The notes under the pieces: model-generated
What the model saw: only the letters and a program-made list of their open reading frames with translations
Told to the model about the DNA's origin: nothing
Database searches by the model: none
Made by a program: the position numbers and the translations under genes
Assembly: GCA_035606235.1 (NCBI GenBank)
Contig: DATNFU010000057.1
Coordinates: 87,753 to 151,752, forward strand
Length of the DNA: 64,000 bases
Reading direction: 5' to 3'
Source: 66-474 sp035606235
GTDB lineage: Bacteria > Pseudomonadota > Gammaproteobacteria > Xanthomonadales > Rhodanobacteraceae
In this document: positions 41,601 to 50,632 of the stretch, piece by piece
Layout: each line of letters opens with the position of its first letter
How positions within the stretch are numbered: position 1 is the stretch's first letter

Positions 41601-43551
41601 GCAGCAATTTGTTGAAGCCATCGTTCTCGGCGCGGCCGCGCCAGATCGCCTCGAACGCCGCTTCGAAATTTTCGCGCAACTGCTCGATGTCGAACGCGAG
41701 CTTCGCCGCCGGCTGCACCACGAAATCCTGGATGCACAGGCTTGCGCCTTTCACATCCAGCGTGTAGACCTGCTCGCTCAGCACCTTGAGCCCGGCGTTT
41801 TCCAGCAGCGGCAGCACTTCCGACAGCGCGATGTCCGGGCCGCTGCGGAAGATCTTGAAATGCAGCTCCGCCTGCTGGTTGTGCGAGCGGTACAACTTGA
41901 GGCGCAGATCGTCCGCGCCGGAAAGTTCCGCCAGCGTTTCTACGTCCTGCGCCGCGCGCTGGGGCGTGACTTCCTCGATGTAGCCGGCCGAGAGCGCACG
42001 GCCGTAGCGAGCCAGCAGACGCGCGCCGCGCTCCTCGCCCACGCGCTCGACCAATGCTTCGCGCAAATCGTCGTGCCAGTTGCGCACGACCTTCGCCAGC
42101 CTGGCTTCCAGCGCCTGCAGATCGAAATCCGGATGGTCGCCGGCGCGCGGGCGCACCACCACGTGCAGGCGCGCCAGCGGCGAATCGCCGATGGTAATGG
42201 TGGAATCCACGCGCTCGCCGCGCAGCATTTCCATCAGCATCGCTTCCACTTTTTCGCGCACGCCGCTGTTGAAGTGGTCGCGCGGAATGAACACCAGGCA
42301 CGAAAAAAAGCGTCCGTAGGCGTCGCGCCGCACGAACAAGCGCGGACGCGCGCGCTCCTTCAATTCGAAAATGCCGTGCGCCAGCGCGAACAGCTCATCG
42401 CCCGAGCACTGCAACAGTTCCTCGCGCGGCAAGGTCTCGAGGATGTGCCGCAGCGCCTTGCCCGAATGCGAATCGCGGCGCAGACCGGAGCGCTGCATCA
42501 CCGCCTCAACTTTCTGCCGCACCAGCGGCACATCCTGCGGTCGGCGCATGTACGCGGTGGAAGTGAACAGGCCGAGGAAGCGCTGTTCACCGACCGGGCG
42601 GCCATGCTCGTCGAAGCACAACACGCCGATGTAATCCATGTAACCGGGACGATGCACGCGCGAACGCGCGTTGGTCTTGGTCAGGATGATTGCATCCATC
42701 GAGCCCGAAACCGGCAGCTTGGTCGCGGCCAGCGATTTCAGCGAACGCGGCGCCACGGCAAGATCCATGCTGCGCAGGATTCCGAGGCCGGAGTCCGGCT
42801 TGGCTTGCAACAGCTCGTCGTGGTTCGCGGCGACTACCGCGTATTCGCGGTATCCCAGAAAAGTGAAATGATCATCCGCCGCCCAGCGCAGAAATGCCTG
42901 CGCCTCGGCGACTTCTTCCCCACTGAAAGGCATGCGCCGCTTCGGCAAGGCTTCGGCGATTTCCAGCATCTTGTCGCGCATCTCGCGCCAATCCTCGACC
43001 GAAGCGCGCACATCGCCGAACGCCGCCGCAACGGCCGCCTGCAGCTCGCGCAGTTCCTCTTCGCTCAGGCGATCCACCTCGACGTGCATCACCGATTCCA
43101 GTTGCGCACCGGGCGCGTCGGCTGCCAGCCCGGTCAATTCACCGCGGTCATCGCGGCTGACCGCCAGAACGGGATGCACCAGCCGATGGATCTGCAACTT
43201 GGCGGCGGTCACCGCGATGCCGATGGTATCCACCAGAAACGGCATGTCCTCGGTCACCACCTCGATGACGGAGCAGGCGCAATCCCAGCCGTCGCGATCA
43301 CGCTCCGGGTTGAACGCGCGCACCGCGGTCTGACCGGGTTGGCGGCTTTGCGTAAAACTGAACAAACCGGCCAGTAGTGCCGCCCACGCGGATACACTAC
43401 GTTCCGCCAGTTCCTCGGGCGCGAGTGATGCGCAACACGCTTTCACAAATTGTTGCGCGAGCGGCGCACAACTGGCGGGGAACTTGCTCTGCGCCCCCTC
43501 GACGATGGCAACGAGGTCGGCGGCCCCGGCTGGGGCACGTAGGTCATTCAT
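38614..43551 (-). CDS. gdhB: NAD-specific glutamate dehydrogenase, large (180-kDa) type
   Basis: Oxidatively deaminates glutamate to 2-oxoglutarate with NAD. The 1645-residue protein belongs to the GDH-180 class: a long N-terminal ACT-like regulatory region (ITEVVTEDMPFLVDTI-like), a central catalytic part (VARGGLRWSDRREDFRTEVLGLVKAQMVKNTVIVPVGSKGGF), a Rossmann NAD site (GIGDMSGDVFGNAMLLS) and a long C-terminal regulatory region. The ATG at 43549-43551 gives MNDLRAPAGAADLVAI. Its start codon overlaps, on the opposite strand, the start codon of the diguanylate cyclase gene. Confidence 0.96.
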   Translation of the reverse strand: MNDLRAPAGAADLVAIVEGAQSKFPASCAPLAQQFVKACCASLAPEELAERSVSAWAALLAGLFSFTQSRQPGQTAVRAFNPERDRDGWDCACSVIEVVTEDMPFLVDTIGIAVTAAKLQIHRLVHPVLAVSRDDRGELTGLAADAPGAQLESVMHVEVDRLSEEELRELQAAVAAAFGDVRASVEDWREMRDKMLEIAEALPKRRMPFSGEEVAEAQAFLRWAADDHFTFLGYREYAVVAANHDELLQAKPDSGLGILRSMDLAVAPRSLKSLAATKLPVSGSMDAIILTKTNARSRVHRPGYMDYIGVLCFDEHGRPVGEQRFLGLFTSTAYMRRPQDVPLVRQKVEAVMQRSGLRRDSHSGKALRHILETLPREELLQCSGDELFALAHGIFELKERARPRLFVRRDAYGRFFSCLVFIPRDHFNSGVREKVEAMLMEMLRGERVDSTITIGDSPLARLHVVVRPRAGDHPDFDLQALEARLAKVVRNWHDDLREALVERVGEERGARLLARYGRALSAGYIEEVTPQRAAQDVETLAELSGADDLRLKLYRSHNQQAELHFKIFRSGPDIALSEVLPLLENAGLKVLSEQVYTLDVKGASLCIQDFVVQPAAKLAFDIEQLRENFEAAFEAIWRGRAENDGFNKLLLHARLSWRQVAVLRAYCKYQQQVGTTFSQAYMEETLNDYPLIAGLLIELFEARFDPAREGEDRDKQEAAQRQVRAELEALLPEAVRAREPAFAERVAALRVQPREQQSDGLIVAIKTLLENVNSLDEDRILRGFTALIRATLRTNYFQARAGAPAEYLSFKFDSHQVPDAPKPVPYREIWVYAPRVEGVHLRFGPVARGGLRWSDRREDFRTEVLGLVKAQMVKNTVIVPVGSKGGFFVKRPPVGGDRDAILAEGISCYKMFINGLLDITDNLVDGKVVHPRDVVRHDADDPYLVVAADKGTATFSDIANGVAIEHGYWLGDAFASGGSAGYDHKAMGITAKGGWESVKRHFRALGRDCQASDFTCVGIGDMSGDVFGNAMLLSKHTRLLAAFDHRHIFLDPNPDAAGSFGERERMFKLPRSSWDDYDKSRISEGGGVYARSLKSIPISPEVRKALGIGGDVEQLTPVELMRAILKSPVDLLWNGGIGTYVKADSETSADVGDRANNALRIDGHELRCKIVGEGGNLGFTQKGRIEAAQHGVLLNTDFIDNSAGVDTSDHEVNIKILLNDPVQRGELDLPARNTLLASMTDEVGRLVLWDNYRQNVALSLMEHMSVNRIGSKAHFIRTLEAHGQLDRQIESLPSDAELAERKSRHLGLTRPELCVLLSYAKIVLYQQLLDSDVPEDPYLSKELVRYFPQPLREKYATQMQRHRLKREIIATAVTNSMVNRMGATFMLRMQEDTGQTPASIAKAYNAAREILDARTLWARIEELDGKVAEATQIDALLKVWALLRHMTRWLLNRPGTVFDIAGQVERYRPGMEELRAALPAALTPTGRASFDVDMEKWQGLGFSAQLAEDLAEVPVLAVALDIVETARESEYPIERVARVFFELGEALDIEWLRSQIEALPVESGWHAQARGSLRDELAAQQRALATQVLAAPSAGEGSAVSAWLNRDDPVLKFTRGMLDEIRTQNVDYPIASVALRRLAQLAHAG

Positions 43552-45340
43552 GGCGGAGATCGCGGACAATCTGGGGAATGCGGGGACGCAAAGCATAGCG
43601 CCCGCCTACCCGTCGAATCCAGCGCAACGGCGAGCATCGCCGGCGCCACGGGCGTCCGCGCTCCGTTTTGACCTGCGTCTGCAACTGTTGTTCGGCGCGG
43701 CCGCGGTGCTGATCCTGATGCTGGCCATCGCCGGCCTGGTGACCTCCAACCAATACTCCGATTACCAGCGCTTGACCCTGCATACCTACCAGGTGCGCGA
43801 GCAGATCACGCTGATCGTCTACAACGTGCACGCCGCCGAACTCGAGGCGCGCAGCTACGGGCTCACCGGCCGCGACGTGTTCGCGCAGCGTTTTTACCGC
43901 AGCATGGCCGAAGCCGAGCATCAACTGGATGCCTTGGACGCGCTGGTCGCGGACAACCCGGCGCAGATCGCCAACACACACACACTGCGCCGGGAAGTTG
44001 CGCGGCGGCGAGCCCAGTTGCTGCAAATCCTCGCCGACTACCGGCTGCATGGCACCGAGGCCGCACGCCTGGATGTGCTGGCGATGATCAACCAGCCCGA
44101 GCGCCCGGTCAGCGATCTCGCCGAACGCATGCGCGCGATGGAATCCGGCTTGCTGGCCCATCGCGAAGCCCAGCGCGACCGCAGCGCGATGTACGTCGCG
44201 ATTGTCGCCGTCATCGCGGTGGGCGGCAGCCTGTTGCTGATGTTGTTCGCGCTGATCAGCGTGCGCGCCGAACAACGTCGTCGCCAGCATTCGGAGTTGC
44301 GTCTGGCGCAGGGTGCGCAGGAATTGCAGCTCGCGCTGGGCGACGCGCGGCAATTGGCCGATACGCTGCGGCGCCTGTCGCTGCTGGGCGAGATGCTGCA
44401 AAGCTGCCGCGAGCCCGACGAGGCGATCGCAGTGATCGAACGCGCGCTGCCGCCACTGCTGCCGGAGATGTCGGGCTGTCTGTCGCTGATCAACCCTTCG
44501 CAGAACACGGTCGAAGCGCGCATGCATTGGGGCGCGCGCGGCGCGGATCTCGCCGACGGCGTGTTCGCGCCCGATGATTGCTGGGCGCTGCGGCGCAGCC
44601 AGGCGCACCCGGGTTTCGGCGAAATCGCCGCGCCGACTTGCGCGCATCTGGTGCACGCTGGCGTCACCGCGGGACACGTGCTGTGCCTGCCGCTGTCCGC
44701 GCAAGGCCAGGTGCTCGGCGTGCTGAGCCTGGTCGCCGAGCATGCGTTCGATCCAGGCTCGCGCGAACTGATGCTCACCGTCGGTGATCAGCTTGCGCTG
44801 GCGATCGCCAACCTGCGCCTGCAACAAAGCCTTCGCGAGCAATCCATCCGCGACCCGCTGACCGGTCTGTTCAACCGCCGCTATCTGGAGGCATCGCTGC
44901 CGCGCGAACTGGCGCGTGCGGAGCGGCGCCGGTCGCACGTCGCCCTGTTGATGCTCGATCTGGATCATTTCAAGCGCTACAACGACAGCCATGGCCACGA
45001 CGCGGGGGATGCGCTGCTCGGCCAGTTCGGCGTCACGCTGACCCACCTGTGCCGCGGCGAGGACATCGCCTGTCGTTACGGCGGCGAGGAGTTCACGGTG
45101 GTGCTGGTGGATATCGACAAGGACAGCGCGCTGGCGCGCGCGGAAGCGATCCGCAGCGCCACCACGCGCATCGAGTTGCGCCATCGCGGCCAACGCCTGC
45201 CCGCGCCTTCGGTGTCGATCGGCGTGGCGATGTCTTCCGAAGGCATATCGCCCGAGGAACTGAAACGCACGGCCGATCAGGCGCTGTATCGCGCCAAGCG
45301 CGAAGGCCGCGACCGCGTGATGGTGCACAACGCGGCGTAA
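43550..45340 (+). CDS. Membrane diguanylate cyclase (CHASE3-GAF-GGDEF)
   Basis: A 596-residue inner-membrane protein. The first membrane segment (LLFGAAAVLILMLAIAGLV) is followed by a periplasmic CHASE3-type region with YNVHAAELEARSYGLTG, a second membrane segment (MYVAIVAVIAVGGSLLLMLFALI), a GAF domain (about 270-400) and a GGDEF domain with an intact catalytic motif RYGGEEF and substrate motifs DPLTGLFNRRYLE and DLDHFKRYNDSHGHDAGD. It should synthesise c-di-GMP. No RXXD inhibitory site stands out before the motif. The ATG at 43550 is the last start before the first membrane segment and overlaps the gdh start codon antisense. Confidence 0.9.
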   Translation: MAEIADNLGNAGTQSIAPAYPSNPAQRRASPAPRASALRFDLRLQLLFGAAAVLILMLAIAGLVTSNQYSDYQRLTLHTYQVREQITLIVYNVHAAELEARSYGLTGRDVFAQRFYRSMAEAEHQLDALDALVADNPAQIANTHTLRREVARRRAQLLQILADYRLHGTEAARLDVLAMINQPERPVSDLAERMRAMESGLLAHREAQRDRSAMYVAIVAVIAVGGSLLLMLFALISVRAEQRRRQHSELRLAQGAQELQLALGDARQLADTLRRLSLLGEMLQSCREPDEAIAVIERALPPLLPEMSGCLSLINPSQNTVEARMHWGARGADLADGVFAPDDCWALRRSQAHPGFGEIAAPTCAHLVHAGVTAGHVLCLPLSAQGQVLGVLSLVAEHAFDPGSRELMLTVGDQLALAIANLRLQQSLREQSIRDPLTGLFNRRYLEASLPRELARAERRRSHVALLMLDLDHFKRYNDSHGHDAGDALLGQFGVTLTHLCRGEDIACRYGGEEFTVVLVDIDKDSALARAEAIRSATTRIELRHRGQRLPAPSVSIGVAMSSEGISPEELKRTADQALYRAKREGRDRVMVHNAA

Positions 45341-45446
45341 GCCACGCTTCTCCCGGCCTTCACCGCAATATGACCCTTGGCCTACGGACGACGACGCCGT
45401 TTTCGGGCATGCTGGGCAATTACCAATCTACCCAGTAGAGAAATCG

Positions 45447-46613
45447 ATGCCGCGTTTGCGCGTCGCCCTGTGTCTGCCGCTCGCCCTGGCCCTGGCCGCT
45501 TGCGGAAAATCGAAAGTCCCACCACCGCCGCCGCCGCAAGTCGGCGTTGTGGTCGCGCACGCGCAAAGCATGCCGCTGGTGAGCGATTTCGTCGGTCGCC
45601 TCGAGGCCACCCGCACCGCGCAGGTGCGCGCACGCGTGACCGGCATCGTGCTGAAGCGCATCTATACCGAAGGCACCGACGTCAAGGTGGGCGATGTGCT
45701 GTTCCGCATCGACCCGGCGCCGCTGCAAGCCGCGCTGCGCGCGCAGCAAGGCCAGCTCGACCAGGCTGCCGCCACCGCGCACGATGATGAAATGAAAGCC
45801 ACGCGCATGCGCGAACTGGCGGCGCGGGGCGTGATCGCCAAGCAGGATCTGGATGACGCAGTGGCGGCGGCGGAAGGCGCGCGCGCCTCCGTGCAGGCCG
45901 CGCGCGGCAATGTCGAGACGGCCAAAATCAATCTCGGTTACGCCACCATCACCGCGCCGATCAGCGGTCGCGCCGGCCGCGCCAATGTCACCGAAGGCGC
46001 GCTCGTCTCGCCTACCGATACCACTCCGCTGACCACGATCGAGCAGATCGATCCGATCTACGTGGATTTCAGCCAGCCGATGGCGGAAGTGGAAACCCTG
46101 CGGCGCGCACAGGCTTCGGGCGATCTGAAATTGGCCGCGCCGGATCAGGCGCAGGTGCAATTGTTGCTGCCGGACGGCAGCGTGTACGCGCACACCGGCA
46201 CCTTGAATTTCGCGGATCTCGCGGTCGATCCGCAGACCGGCGCGGTGTCCTTGCGCGCCACCGTGCCGAATCCGGAGCGCACGCTGCTGCCGGGCATGTT
46301 CGTCAAGCTGCGGCTGACGCTCGGACAACGCCATCATGCGTATCAGGTGCCGCAAAGCGCGGTGCAACGCGATGCGCAGGGTGCATATCTGCTGATCGTC
46401 GGCGCCGGCGACAAGGTGCGCGGCCAGCGCGTCACGCTGGATAGCCAGCGCGGTTCGCAGTGGGTGGTGGAAAGCGGGCTCCACGATGGCGATCGCGTGA
46501 TCGTCTCCGGCGTGCAGAAGGCGCAGCCGGGTGCGACGGTGCAGCCGGTGCCGTATCAGCGCGACCAGGCGCCGGCCCCCGCGGCCACCAGCGCCGGCAG
46601 CGCGGGCTACTGA
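45447..46613 (+). CDS. RND efflux periplasmic adaptor lipoprotein (AcrA/MexA family)
   Basis: A 388-residue membrane-fusion protein linking an inner-membrane RND pump to an outer-membrane channel. The signal peptide has lipobox LAAC (Cys19). A lipoyl half-domain (ATRTAQVRARVTGIVLKRIY), an alpha-hairpin (about 90-165) and the beta-barrel and membrane-proximal domains follow. It is directly followed, 9 bases on, by the RND pump gene. No TetR or MarR repressor is adjacent. Confidence 0.95.
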   Translation: MPRLRVALCLPLALALAACGKSKVPPPPPPQVGVVVAHAQSMPLVSDFVGRLEATRTAQVRARVTGIVLKRIYTEGTDVKVGDVLFRIDPAPLQAALRAQQGQLDQAAATAHDDEMKATRMRELAARGVIAKQDLDDAVAAAEGARASVQAARGNVETAKINLGYATITAPISGRAGRANVTEGALVSPTDTTPLTTIEQIDPIYVDFSQPMAEVETLRRAQASGDLKLAAPDQAQVQLLLPDGSVYAHTGTLNFADLAVDPQTGAVSLRATVPNPERTLLPGMFVKLRLTLGQRHHAYQVPQSAVQRDAQGAYLLIVGAGDKVRGQRVTLDSQRGSQWVVESGLHDGDRVIVSGVQKAQPGATVQPVPYQRDQAPAPAATSAGSAGY

Positions 46614-46622
46614 GAACCCTCC

Positions 46623-49600
46623 ATGCCGCAATTCTTCATTGACCGCCCGATCTTCGCGTGGGTGATCGCGATCCTGATCACCCTGGGCGGCTCGCTCGCT
46701 ATCTTCAACCTGCCGATCGAGGCTTATCCGCCGATCGCGCCGCCGAGCGTGCAGATCCGCGCGAGTTATCCCGGCGCCAACGCGCAGGTGATCCAGAGCA
46801 CCGTCACCCAGATCATCGAGCAGAATCTTTCCGGCATCGACAACCTGCTCTATTTCAGCTCGTCTTCGAGCTCCACCGGCTCCGCCAATATCACGCTGTA
46901 CTTCAAGAGTGGCGTCGATCTCGATACCGCGGCGGTGCAAACCCAGAACGCGGTCAGCGCCGCCGAGCCGCGGCTGCCGGCAGCGGTGAACAGCCTGGGC
47001 GTGACGGTGCGCAAGTCCAGCACCGGGTTCCTGGAAGTCATCTCGTTGCAATCCGACGACGGCAGCATGGACCCCGCCGCGCTCGGCAATTTGATCGCAT
47101 CGCAGGTCATCGATCCGATCTCGCGCATCGATGGCGTGGGATCGGTCAACCAGTTCGGTTCCGAATACGCGATGCGGATCTGGCTGGATCCGTTGAAACT
47201 GCAGGGTTACGGGCTCACGGCAACCGATGCGCTGAATGCGGTGCGCGCGCAAAACGTGATGTTCGCGGCGGGCTCTGTCGGTGCGCAGCCCTCCGTGCCG
47301 GGGCAAGGAATCACCGCCAACGTTTCCGCCGAGTCGAGCTTCACCAACCCCGAGCAGTTCCGCAACATCATCCTGCGCGCACAGCCCGACGGCAGCGTGG
47401 TGCGGCTGGGCGACGTCGCGCGCGTGGAGATGGGGTCGTACAACTATGGCAATTTCTCGCGCATCAATGGCAAACCGGTCTCCGCGTTCGGCGTGTCGCT
47501 GCTGCCGGGTGCCAACGCGCTGACCGTCGCCGACGCGGTCGCGGTGAAGATGCGCGAACTCGCGAAGAACTTTCCGCCCGGCGTAACCTGGTCGACGCCG
47601 GTGGATACCACCGGCTTCGTCAAGGTCTCCATCACCGAAGTGGTCAAGACGCTGGCCGAGGCGATCGTGCTGGTGTTCATCGTGATGCTGCTGTTCCTGC
47701 AGAACCTGCGCGCCACGCTGATTCCCACACTCGTGGTGCCGGTGGCGCTGACCGGCGCCTTCATCGGCATGTACGCGTTCGGCTTCTCGATCAATGTGCT
47801 CAGCCTGTTCGGGCTGGTGCTGGCGATCGGCATCGTGGTGGACGACGCGATCGTGGTGGTGGAAAACGTCGAGCGCATCATGCGCGAGGAAGGCTTGTCG
47901 CCCAAGGAGGCCACCCGCAAGGGCATGCAGCAGATCACCGGCGCGGTGATCGCGGTAACCACCGTGCTGGCCTCGGTGTTCATCCCGGCCGCGCTGATGC
48001 CCGGCAGCGTCGGTGCGATCTACAAGCAATTTGCGATGACCATCGCGGTGTCGATGGGGCTCTCGGCATTGATGGCCTTGTCGTTCACGCCGGCGTTGTG
48101 CGCAAGCCTGTTGCGTCCCGAACACGAACACACCAACCGTTTCCTGCGCGCGTTCAACACTGGCTACGAGAGCCTGGCGCGACACTATCTCGGCCGGCTC
48201 GGCAAGGCCGTGCGCCACACGCCGCGCTGGATGCTGGGCTATTTCGTCGCGGTGCTGGTGGCGATTGCCCTGCTCTGGCATCTGCCTTCCAGCTTCGTGC
48301 CGGAAGAGGATCAGGGCGAGGTGATGGCGACCGTGCAGTTGCCGGCGGGCGCGACGATGGATCGCACCTCGGCGGTGATGAAGCAGGTCGAGCAGATCGT
48401 GATGGCGGATTCCGACGTCGCCAACGTGCTGGACATCGGCGGCTTCAGCTTCGTCGGCAACGGAGAGAACGTCGGCATGGCGTTCATCCACTTGAAGGAC
48501 TGGAGCCAGCGCACGCACGACGCCAACCGGATCATCGCGGATTTCAATCACAAGTTCGCGCAGATCCGCGACGCGCAGGTGGTTGCGATCAATCGCCCGG
48601 TCATCCGGGGTCTCGGCCAGTTCGCCGGCTTCGATTTCGAACTGGAGGATCGCTCGGGTCTCGGCCACGACGCGCTGGTTGCCGCGCGCGACAAGTTGAT
48701 TGCCGAAGCGCGCAGCGACAAGCGCCTGCAGAACGTGCGCACCAATGGCCTGGAAGATTCGCCGACCGTGAACATGCGCGTCGACCGCGTGCAGGCGCAA
48801 TCGATGGGGCTGTCGGTGAGCGACGTATACAACGCCATCCAGTTGATGCTGGCGCCGGCCTTCGTCAACGACTTCTATTACCAGGGTCGCGTGCTGCGCG
48901 TGGAGATGCAGGCCGACGCGCCTTATCGCATGAGCCCTTCCGATGTCGGCGACTTCTACACGCGCTCATCCAGCGGCGCGATGGTGCCGCTGTCCAGCGT
49001 GGTCTCGACCAAGTGGTCGCTGGCGCCGCCGTCGCTGGATCGCTACAACGGTTCCGGCGCGATCGCGCTCACCGGTAGTGCCGCACCCGGCTACAGCTCT
49101 GGCGATGCGATCACCGCGATGCAGGAACTGGTCGCGAAGTATCTGCCCAAGGGCATCAGCTACGAATGGTCCGGACAATCGCTGCAGGAAATCATCTCCG
49201 GCGCCCAGGCGCCGATGCTGTTCGGGCTGTCGCTGATCGTGGTGTTCCTGTGTCTTGCCGCGTTGTACGAAAGCTGGTCGATACCGGTCGCGGTGATGCT
49301 CGTAGTGCCGCTGGGCGTGCTCGGCGCGGCGGCGCTCACCAGCATCCGCGGCCTGCAGGATGACGTCTATTTCAAGATCGGGCTGATCGCCATCATCGGC
49401 CTGTCGGCCAAGAATGCAATCCTGATCGTGGCCTTTGCGGTGGACATGCAAAAGCAGGGCATCGGCCTGCTGAAGGCCACGCTGGAAGCCTGCCGCATCC
49501 GCCTGCGCCCGATCCTGATGACCTCGATCGCCTTCATCCTCGGCGTGCTGCCGCTGGCGATCTCCACCGGCGCCGGCGCCAACAGCCGCCACGCGATCGG

Positions 49601-49730
49601 CACCGGCGTGATGGGCGGCATGATCGGCGCCACCGCGCTCGGGTTGCTGCTGGTGCCGATCTTCTACGTGGTGGTGCGCCGGTTGCTGGGCGATCGTTCC
49701 GATGGAACCGAATCCGACCCGCCCGCCTGA
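46623..49730 (+). CDS. RND multidrug efflux pump (HAE1, AcrB/MexB family)
   Basis: A 1035-residue inner-membrane proton/drug antiporter with 12 membrane helices and two large periplasmic loops. It opens MPQFFIDRPIFAWVIAILITLGGSLAIFNLPIEAYP. The TM4 proton-relay aspartates are in GLVLAIGIVVDDAIVVVENVERI, the Lys of TM10 is in LIAIIGLSAKNAILIV, and GQFAGFDFELEDRSG is typical of the porter domain. No outer-membrane factor follows, so it must borrow a TolC/OprM-type channel from elsewhere. A response regulator gene is convergent downstream. Confidence 0.97.
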   Translation: MPQFFIDRPIFAWVIAILITLGGSLAIFNLPIEAYPPIAPPSVQIRASYPGANAQVIQSTVTQIIEQNLSGIDNLLYFSSSSSSTGSANITLYFKSGVDLDTAAVQTQNAVSAAEPRLPAAVNSLGVTVRKSSTGFLEVISLQSDDGSMDPAALGNLIASQVIDPISRIDGVGSVNQFGSEYAMRIWLDPLKLQGYGLTATDALNAVRAQNVMFAAGSVGAQPSVPGQGITANVSAESSFTNPEQFRNIILRAQPDGSVVRLGDVARVEMGSYNYGNFSRINGKPVSAFGVSLLPGANALTVADAVAVKMRELAKNFPPGVTWSTPVDTTGFVKVSITEVVKTLAEAIVLVFIVMLLFLQNLRATLIPTLVVPVALTGAFIGMYAFGFSINVLSLFGLVLAIGIVVDDAIVVVENVERIMREEGLSPKEATRKGMQQITGAVIAVTTVLASVFIPAALMPGSVGAIYKQFAMTIAVSMGLSALMALSFTPALCASLLRPEHEHTNRFLRAFNTGYESLARHYLGRLGKAVRHTPRWMLGYFVAVLVAIALLWHLPSSFVPEEDQGEVMATVQLPAGATMDRTSAVMKQVEQIVMADSDVANVLDIGGFSFVGNGENVGMAFIHLKDWSQRTHDANRIIADFNHKFAQIRDAQVVAINRPVIRGLGQFAGFDFELEDRSGLGHDALVAARDKLIAEARSDKRLQNVRTNGLEDSPTVNMRVDRVQAQSMGLSVSDVYNAIQLMLAPAFVNDFYYQGRVLRVEMQADAPYRMSPSDVGDFYTRSSSGAMVPLSSVVSTKWSLAPPSLDRYNGSGAIALTGSAAPGYSSGDAITAMQELVAKYLPKGISYEWSGQSLQEIISGAQAPMLFGLSLIVVFLCLAALYESWSIPVAVMLVVPLGVLGAAALTSIRGLQDDVYFKIGLIAIIGLSAKNAILIVAFAVDMQKQGIGLLKATLEACRIRLRPILMTSIAFILGVLPLAISTGAGANSRHAIGTGVMGGMIGATALGLLLVPIFYVVVRRLLGDRSDGTESDPPA

Positions 49731-49774
49731 TCTGTTCCGACATCCGGTCGAAAGCCGGAACCCGGAATGCTCCG

Positions 49775-50416
49775 TCAAACGATTCCCAACTCCAGCGCCT
49801 TCAGCACTGCGCGCGTGCGATCGCGGACGCCGAGTTTCGACAGGATGTTGGAGACATGGTTCTTGACTGTGCCTTCGGCAACGCCCAGGGAATTGGCGAT
49901 TTCCTTGTTGCTGTAGCCGCCCGACATCAGCCGCAGGATTTCGGTTTCCCGCTCGGTGAGCGGATCGGGTTGCTCAAGGCTGGTGAACTGGTTCTGCATG
50001 CGGCCGATGCCGGCCAGCAACCGTTGCGTCACCATCGGCGCAATCAGCGAGCCACCGGCCGCGATGGTCTTGACCGCCTCGACCAGTTGTTCCAGCGAGA
50101 CATCCTTCAAGAGATAGCCGCGCGCGCCGGCTTTCAGGCCGGCCAGCACCAGTTGATCATCGTCGAACGTGGTCAGGATGATCGTCGGCCACACGGTGCC
50201 TTGCGCCGCAAAAGTGTTGAGCACATCCAGCCCGCTCTTGCCGGGCATGCGCATGTCCAGCAGCACCACGTCGGGTTTGACGCGCGGAATCGTCTCGAGC
50301 GCCTGTGCGCCGTCCACGCATTCGGCGATCACGCGGATTTCGGGCGACAGTTCCAGCAGCGAACGGATGCCCTGGCGCACCAGGTTCTGGTCGTCAACGA
50401 GACAAACGGAAATCAT
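49775..50416 (-). CDS. NarL/LuxR-family response regulator
   Basis: A 213-residue transcription factor. The N-terminal receiver has LVDDQNLVRQG and the phospho-Asp in DVVLLDMRMPGKSG. The C-terminal LuxR helix-turn-helix is LTERETEILRLMSGGYSNKEIANSLGVAEGTVKNHVSNILSKLGV. Its partner is probably the histidine kinase encoded 216 bases upstream on the same strand. The ATG at 50414-50416 gives MISVCLVDDQ. The target genes are unknown; the convergent RND pump is a candidate only by proximity. Confidence 0.94.
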   Translation of the reverse strand: MISVCLVDDQNLVRQGIRSLLELSPEIRVIAECVDGAQALETIPRVKPDVVLLDMRMPGKSGLDVLNTFAAQGTVWPTIILTTFDDDQLVLAGLKAGARGYLLKDVSLEQLVEAVKTIAAGGSLIAPMVTQRLLAGIGRMQNQFTSLEQPDPLTERETEILRLMSGGYSNKEIANSLGVAEGTVKNHVSNILSKLGVRDRTRAVLKALELGIV

Positions 50417-50446
50417 CAAGCATTCCCCATTGCTGACACACTGGAG

Positions 50447-50610
50447 CGGTTTGAAAGCCGTCGCGAGCGAAGGCAAGTTCGCACCGCCGGCGCGCAGGAA
50501 CCGCAGTGTACACGCCAGTACCTCAGGATTCCGAGCGCCGCCCGCAGAAATCACTCTTGTCTGAATGCGCAGCCATGGATGGCTGCTTTCACGCGCAACG
50601 ACAGCGCATT
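50447..50610. repeat. Two dispersed repeats between the kinase and regulator genes
   Basis: 50451-50551 is copy 2 of the 'TTTGAAAGC...CGAGCGAAGGCA...CAGGATTCCGAGC' element, with an extra 30-odd bases in the middle compared with 26926. 50569-50586 is a perfect hairpin GCAGCCATGGATGGCTGC followed by TTTCACGCGCAACGACAGCG, like the element before argF'. The gap holds no gene. Confidence 0.7.
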
Positions 50611-50632
50611 ACCCCACGAGCGCATCAGGTAT

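Noticed and set aside
41596..43377. A 593-codon frame antisense to the glutamate dehydrogenase gene
   Set aside because: Same GC-driven artefact; no start context and no family features.
45420..48800. A 1126-codon open frame antisense to the RND adaptor and pump genes
   Set aside because: The sense genes are unmistakable, and the antisense product is His/Arg-rich low-complexity sequence with no domain.
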